DNA of 64,000 nucleotides from Sphingomonas sp. Leaf20 (GTDB lineage Bacteria > Pseudomonadota > Alphaproteobacteria > Sphingomonadales > Sphingomonadaceae): positions 1,054,001 through 1,118,000 of the forward strand of contig NZ_LMKN01000001.1 in the NCBI RefSeq assembly GCF_001421535.1. Direction: 5' to 3'. Position 1 is the first letter of the stretch; each line of letters starts with the position of its first letter. Shown here piece by piece: positions 60,844 to 64,000 of this stretch. The notes below the pieces were generated by a model that was given only the letters and a program-made list of their open reading frames with translations, had not been told where the DNA came from and made no database searches. Made by a program: the position numbers and the translations under genes.

Positions 60844-61593
60844 ATGCGCAGTTTCTGGCTCGGGCTCGGCGCCCTCGCCGCGTCGATCGCGAGCAGCGCG
60901 CCCGCGCAGGTTCGCACGATCGACCCCAATCAGGCGATCGACGGCGATCTCGCCCCGCAGCAACGCGCGCAGGCGGATACGCGCACGCAGCCGTCGCCGC
61001 GCTATCCCGAGCAGCCCGCCCCGGTCGAGCCCGTCGAATCGCCCGCCCCGTCGCAGGTCGCACCCGCGACCGGTGCCCAGACGCGCGCGGAGGCGACGAT
61101 GAGCGCCGCCGACACCTATGAGCGCGACGATCTGCTCGCGGCGGGCGAAGGCGTGTTCGGCAAGGGCGCGGCGGGGCTCGGCGGCATCCTCGAGAAGATC
61201 CTCAAGGACCAGGGCCAGCCCAACGCCTATATCGCGGGGCGCGAGGCGTCGGGCGCGTTCATCCTCGGCGTCCGTTACGGCTCGGGGCTGATGAACCACA
61301 AGGTCGAGGGCGAGAAGCCCGTCTACTGGACCGGGCCGTCGGTCGGGTTCGACGTCGGCGGCGACGCGAACAAGGTCTTCGTGCTCGTCTACAACCTCTA
61401 CGACACCGAGGAACTCTACAAGCGCTTCCCCGCGGTCGAGGGCCGGCTCTACCTCGTCGGCGGATTCGCCGCGACCTATCTGCGGCGCGGCAACGTCGTG
61501 CTGATCCCGATCCGGCTCGGCGTCGGCTGGCGCGCGGGCGTGAATGTCGGGTACATGAACATCACCCACAAAAGCAGGTGGCTGCCGTTTTAA
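60844..61593 (+). CDS. eipA: EipA family envelope protein (DUF1134)
   Basis: A 249-residue periplasmic protein of the DUF1134/EipA family. In Brucella EipA is needed for envelope integrity. A signal peptide (MRSFWLGLGALAASIASSAP) is followed by a Pro/Gln-rich linker (PSPRYPEQPAPVEPVESPAP). The conserved beta-rich domain begins at about residue 90: TYERDDLLAAGEGVFGKGAA, AYIAGREASGAFILGVRYGS, GPSVGFDVGGDANKVFVLVY and VLIPIRLGVGWRAGVNVGYM. The structure and partner are not deducible here. Confidence 0.9.
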   Translation: MRSFWLGLGALAASIASSAPAQVRTIDPNQAIDGDLAPQQRAQADTRTQPSPRYPEQPAPVEPVESPAPSQVAPATGAQTRAEATMSAADTYERDDLLAAGEGVFGKGAAGLGGILEKILKDQGQPNAYIAGREASGAFILGVRYGSGLMNHKVEGEKPVYWTGPSVGFDVGGDANKVFVLVYNLYDTEELYKRFPAVEGRLYLVGGFAATYLRRGNVVLIPIRLGVGWRAGVNVGYMNITHKSRWLPF

Positions 61594-61834
61594 GGCGCAG
61601 GTGGGCAGCCGGCCACGCCCGGCTGACTCCACCAAGCCCGGCCGGCGGCGCGTAGCGCCGTCCGACGACGCGGGCTTTGCCCGCGACGCGGCGCCGCCCC
61701 CGCCAACACCCCTCATCCCCTACAACCCTGGGCTCCCGCCTTCGCGCGAGAACAGCGCGTGCGGCGGGCCTCCGGGCCCCTCCTGCAACAGCGCCCGGTA
61801 GCGCCCACCCCCACAATCGCCTAACGCCACGCGA

Positions 61835-62185
61835 ATGGCCAAACCCGACCGCCTCGCCCGTCTCGACGCCCAGCGCGAGGATCTCGAAACCGACTACCGC
61901 GCGACACTGATCGCCGCGCTGGAGAGGACCGCGGGCGGGTCGCTCGGGCTGTTCGACCGCAGCAGCGACCGCCGCGTCCGCACCGCGATCGCGCCGACGA
62001 TCGCCGCGCTGCGTGAAATGGGCACCGAGATCGACGCGATGCGCGACCGGCTGATGCTCGACCCGTTCGCGCTCCACCGCGACTTCTTCGCCGCGCGCGG
62101 GCCGGTCAGCGCAAGTGCGCCCGGCGAGCAGAAGGCGGCACGGCTGTGGCTGGCGCGGCTCGCACAGGAGGATCCGGCGGACTGA
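61835..62185 (+). CDS. conserved hypothetical protein
   Basis: A 116-residue, probably all-helical protein with many charged residues: LDAQREDLETDYRATLIAAL, LGLFDRSSDRRVRTAIAPTI and RDRLMLDPFALHRDFFAARG. I recognise no named family. It lies 241 bp after eipA; that gap is GC-rich, with small hairpins (GCGGGCTTTGCCCGC) but no gene I can support. A paired palindrome follows, before pyrC. Confidence 0.62.
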   Translation: MAKPDRLARLDAQREDLETDYRATLIAALERTAGGSLGLFDRSSDRRVRTAIAPTIAALREMGTEIDAMRDRLMLDPFALHRDFFAARGPVSASAPGEQKAARLWLARLAQEDPAD

Positions 62186-62193
62186 CCCCCTAC

Positions 62194-62275
62194 CGTCATC
62201 CTGACGAAAGTCAGGACCCAGGGTCACGACCGCCGCGCTGCTTGGCTCTGGATCCTGACGTTCGTCAGGATGACG
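62194..62275. repeat. paired palindromic repeat (copy D), next to pyrC
   Basis: The left arm begins CGTCATCCTGACGAAAGTCA (62194 onward) and continues GGACCCAG. The right arm is CTGGATCCTGACGTTCGTCA and ends GGATGACG (62275). Each arm has a self-complementary core (ATCCTGACGA..). Same overall plan and length (82 bp) as the copy at 14517. It overlaps the pyrC stop region by about 11 bp, so the pyrC C-terminus is encoded by its edge. Confidence 0.85.
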
Positions 62276-63311
62276 GGGTAGAGACGAACCGCCACCCCGC
62301 ATCGGTCCCCGCAAGGAACGGCACGACCGACGTATCCCCCTCCCCGACCCGCTCGGGCACGATCACGCTCTCACGCACCAGCGTCACCGTGCCCTCGTTC
62401 AGCGGCAACCCGTAGAACCGCGCGCCATGCTCCGACGCGAACCCCTCAAACCGGTCGATCGCGCCCTCCGCGTCGAACACGCCGAGATACGCCTCGAGCG
62501 CGAACGGCGCGTTGAAGATCCCCGCACAGCCGCAGCCCGATTCCTTCGCCCCCACGACATGCGGCGCGCTGTCGGTGCCGAGGAAGAAGCGCGGGCTACC
62601 CGACACCGCGGCCTTCCGCACCGCGAGCCGGTGAGTCTCGCGCTTGAGCACGGGCAGGCAATAGGCGTGCGGCCTGAGCCCCCCGTCGAACAACGCGTTG
62701 CGGTTGATCAGCAGATGCTGCGGCGTGATCGTCGCGGCGATCGGATGGTCCGCCTCGCTGACGAACGCCGCGGCCTCGGCGGTGGTGATGTGCTCGAGCA
62801 CGATCTTCAGCCCCGGATAGTCGCGCGTCAGCGGCGTCAGGATACGCTCGACGAACACCGCCTCGCGGTCGAAGATGTCGATGCTCTTGTCCGTCACCTC
62901 GCCGTGGATCAGCAGCGGCATGCCGATCCGCTGCAGCGTCTCGAGCACGCCCGTCAGCGCGCGGATATCGGTGACGCCATGCGCCGAATTGGTCGTCGCA
63001 TGCGCGGGGTAGAGCTTGCACGCGGTGAACACGCCCTCGGCATGGCCGCGCTCGATCTCGGCGGGATCGGTGCCGTCGGTCAGGTAGCAGGTCATCAGCG
63101 GCGTGAAATCGGCACCGCCGACCGCCGCGAGGACCCGCTCGCGATAGGCGCGCGCGGCGGCGATCGTCGTCACCGGCGGGGTGAGGTTGGGCATGATGAT
63201 CGCGCGCGCGAACTGCCGCGCGCTGTGCGGCGCGACCGCGTCCAGCATCGCGCCGTCGCGCAGGTGGAGATGCCAGTCGTCGGGGCGGCGGATCGTGATG
63301 CTGTCGGTCAT
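62265..63311 (-). CDS. pyrC: dihydroorotase
   Basis: A 348-residue zinc amidohydrolase of pyrimidine synthesis, of the E. coli class. The metal-binding HLHLRDG motif is at the N-terminus (RRPDDWHLHLRDGAML). The carbamylated Lys is in CKLYPAHATTNS. The His residues of LIHGEVTD and VLEHITTAEAA, and the catalytic Asp in FLGTDSAPH, are present. The C-terminal residues are encoded at the edge of palindromic repeat copy D. It starts at the ATG at 63311, divergent from ygfZ. Confidence 0.95.
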   Translation of the reverse strand: MTDSITIRRPDDWHLHLRDGAMLDAVAPHSARQFARAIIMPNLTPPVTTIAAARAYRERVLAAVGGADFTPLMTCYLTDGTDPAEIERGHAEGVFTACKLYPAHATTNSAHGVTDIRALTGVLETLQRIGMPLLIHGEVTDKSIDIFDREAVFVERILTPLTRDYPGLKIVLEHITTAEAAAFVSEADHPIAATITPQHLLINRNALFDGGLRPHAYCLPVLKRETHRLAVRKAAVSGSPRFFLGTDSAPHVVGAKESGCGCAGIFNAPFALEAYLGVFDAEGAIDRFEGFASEHGARFYGLPLNEGTVTLVRESVIVPERVGEGDTSVVPFLAGTDAGWRFVSTPSS

Positions 63312-63393
63312 GCGCCCTCCTACCGACGCGCGGCAGACGACGCCAGACGGTTGCGCGCCTTGGAAATCGCCGGGCGCGCACTAGGTGAAGGAG

Positions 63394-64000
63394 ATGACCG
63401 AGCCCGACAGCGCAACCCGGCCCGAGACGGCCACCTGCCTCGCCGACCGCGCGGTGCTGCGCATCGCGGGCGAGGACGTCCGCGGCTTCCTGCAGGGGCT
63501 GGTGACCGCCGACACCGCGTTGCTCGCGCCCGGCGCGCCCGCCTGGGCCGCTTTGCTGTCGCCGCAGGGCAAGGTGCTGTTCGACTTCCTCCTCTGGGCG
63601 GACGGTGCCGACGTGCTGGTCGATGTCGAGGCGTCGCAGGCCGAGGCGCTCGCCAAACGCCTGACGCTCTACCGCCTGCGCCGCGCGATCACGATCGCCC
63701 CCGATCCGCTCCATGTCCACTGGTCGCCGACGGGGACGCAGGGCCGCCCCGATCCGCGGCTTCCCGCGCTCGGCCACCGCTGGCTCGGCCCCGCGGATGC
63801 AGCGGCAGGCGATGCGTCGCCCGCCTGGCACGCGCACCGCCTGTCGCTCGGCGTGACCGAAGGCATCGCCGAGCTCGGCAGCGGCGAGACGCTCTGGCTC
63901 GAATGCAACGCGCGCGAGCTGAACGGCGTCAGCTTCACCAAGGGCTGCTATGTCGGCCAGGAGAACACCGCGCGGATGCACCACCGTTCGAAGGTCAACC
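63394..64000 (+). CDS. ygfZ: YgfZ/GcvT-like folate-binding protein (3' end cut off)
   Basis: At least 202 residues of a YgfZ family protein, a tetrahydrofolate-binding factor needed for repair or assembly of certain Fe-S enzymes. The GcvT-like N-terminal fold shows RIAGEDVRGFLQGLVTADTA and AALLSPQGKVLFDFLLW. The family-defining KGCYVGQE motif, with its conserved Cys, is visible just before the window ends. An AGGAG ribosome-binding site precedes the ATG at 63394. It is divergent from pyrC. Confidence 0.92.
   Translation, partial: MTEPDSATRPETATCLADRAVLRIAGEDVRGFLQGLVTADTALLAPGAPAWAALLSPQGKVLFDFLLWADGADVLVDVEASQAEALAKRLTLYRLRRAITIAPDPLHVHWSPTGTQGRPDPRLPALGHRWLGPADAAAGDASPAWHAHRLSLGVTEGIAELGSGETLWLECNARELNGVSFTKGCYVGQENTARMHHRSKVN

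Noticed and set aside
1-64000. CRISPR array, prophage or insertion sequence
   Set aside because: No regularly spaced direct repeats, no cas, integrase, transposase or phage structural genes are seen. The repeats found are inverted and dispersed.

Overview
The window is chromosomal DNA from a GC-rich alphaproteobacterium, most probably Sphingomonas or a close relative in the Sphingomonadales. The evidence is the gene set and its order: a SciP/DUF1153 regulator, an EipA/DUF1134 envelope protein, DciA followed by two DsbA-like proteins and SMC, a large TonB-dependent receptor of the Xanthomonas/Caulobacter type, and a Ku-LigD end-joining pair. Strong G/C bias at third codon positions leaves long open frames on both strands; almost all of these are shadows of real genes. 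I see no plasmid or prophage genes, no insertion sequence and no CRISPR array.

Layout. Positions 1-8.6 kb hold an MlaE-type lipid permease (cut by the window edge), a HAD phosphatase, a DUF445 membrane protein, an RND efflux pair and a SIMPL protein. Positions 8.6-14.5 kb hold a small membrane protein, sciP, mnmA with a UVR-motif protein, and an operon of pdxH, a cation-efflux gene and a phzF-like gene, divergent from ku. Positions 14.6-21.7 kb hold ligD, an ATP-grasp/alpha-E fusion with a transglutaminase, and a DnaJ protein. Positions 21.7-31.4 kb hold a YihY protein, fabI, a DUF559 nuclease-like gene inside inverted repeats, aroC, a secreted low-complexity protein, then on the minus strand serC, serA, a second DUF559 gene, hisZ and purA. 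Positions 31.6-44.2 kb hold an extensin-like lipoprotein, a LOG-family protein, a cytochrome c, pheA, a mutY / serine hydrolase / nudC operon, and dciA, two DsbA-like genes and smc. Positions 44.2-50.7 kb hold a small membrane protein, a radical SAM protein, a glutamine amidotransferase, a LOV blue-light kinase operon with a single-domain response regulator, and an L,D-transpeptidase. Positions 50.7-57.8 kb are a carbohydrate locus (mannonate dehydratase, TonB receptor, GH127 glycosidase). The rest holds bluB, an SRAP protein, small genes, tRNA-Ser(GCU), eipA, pyrC and the start of ygfZ.

How the genes work together. Several are parts of recognisable systems: amino-acid and nucleotide synthesis (serC-serA, hisZ, purA, aroC, pheA, pyrC), DNA repair (ku-ligD, mutY, an SRAP protein, the radical SAM protein), and uptake plus breakdown of a plant-type polysaccharide. 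The most unusual structure is the pair of DUF559 genes. Each overlaps by four bases the start of an amino-acid biosynthesis gene (aroC, hisZ), and each sits next to a family of inverted repeats built on CCCTCTCCCC. In the aroC copy two arms of about 57 bp enclose the gene like a small transposable unit. A second family of paired palindromes of about 82 bp occurs between genes and, once, in frame inside ligD.
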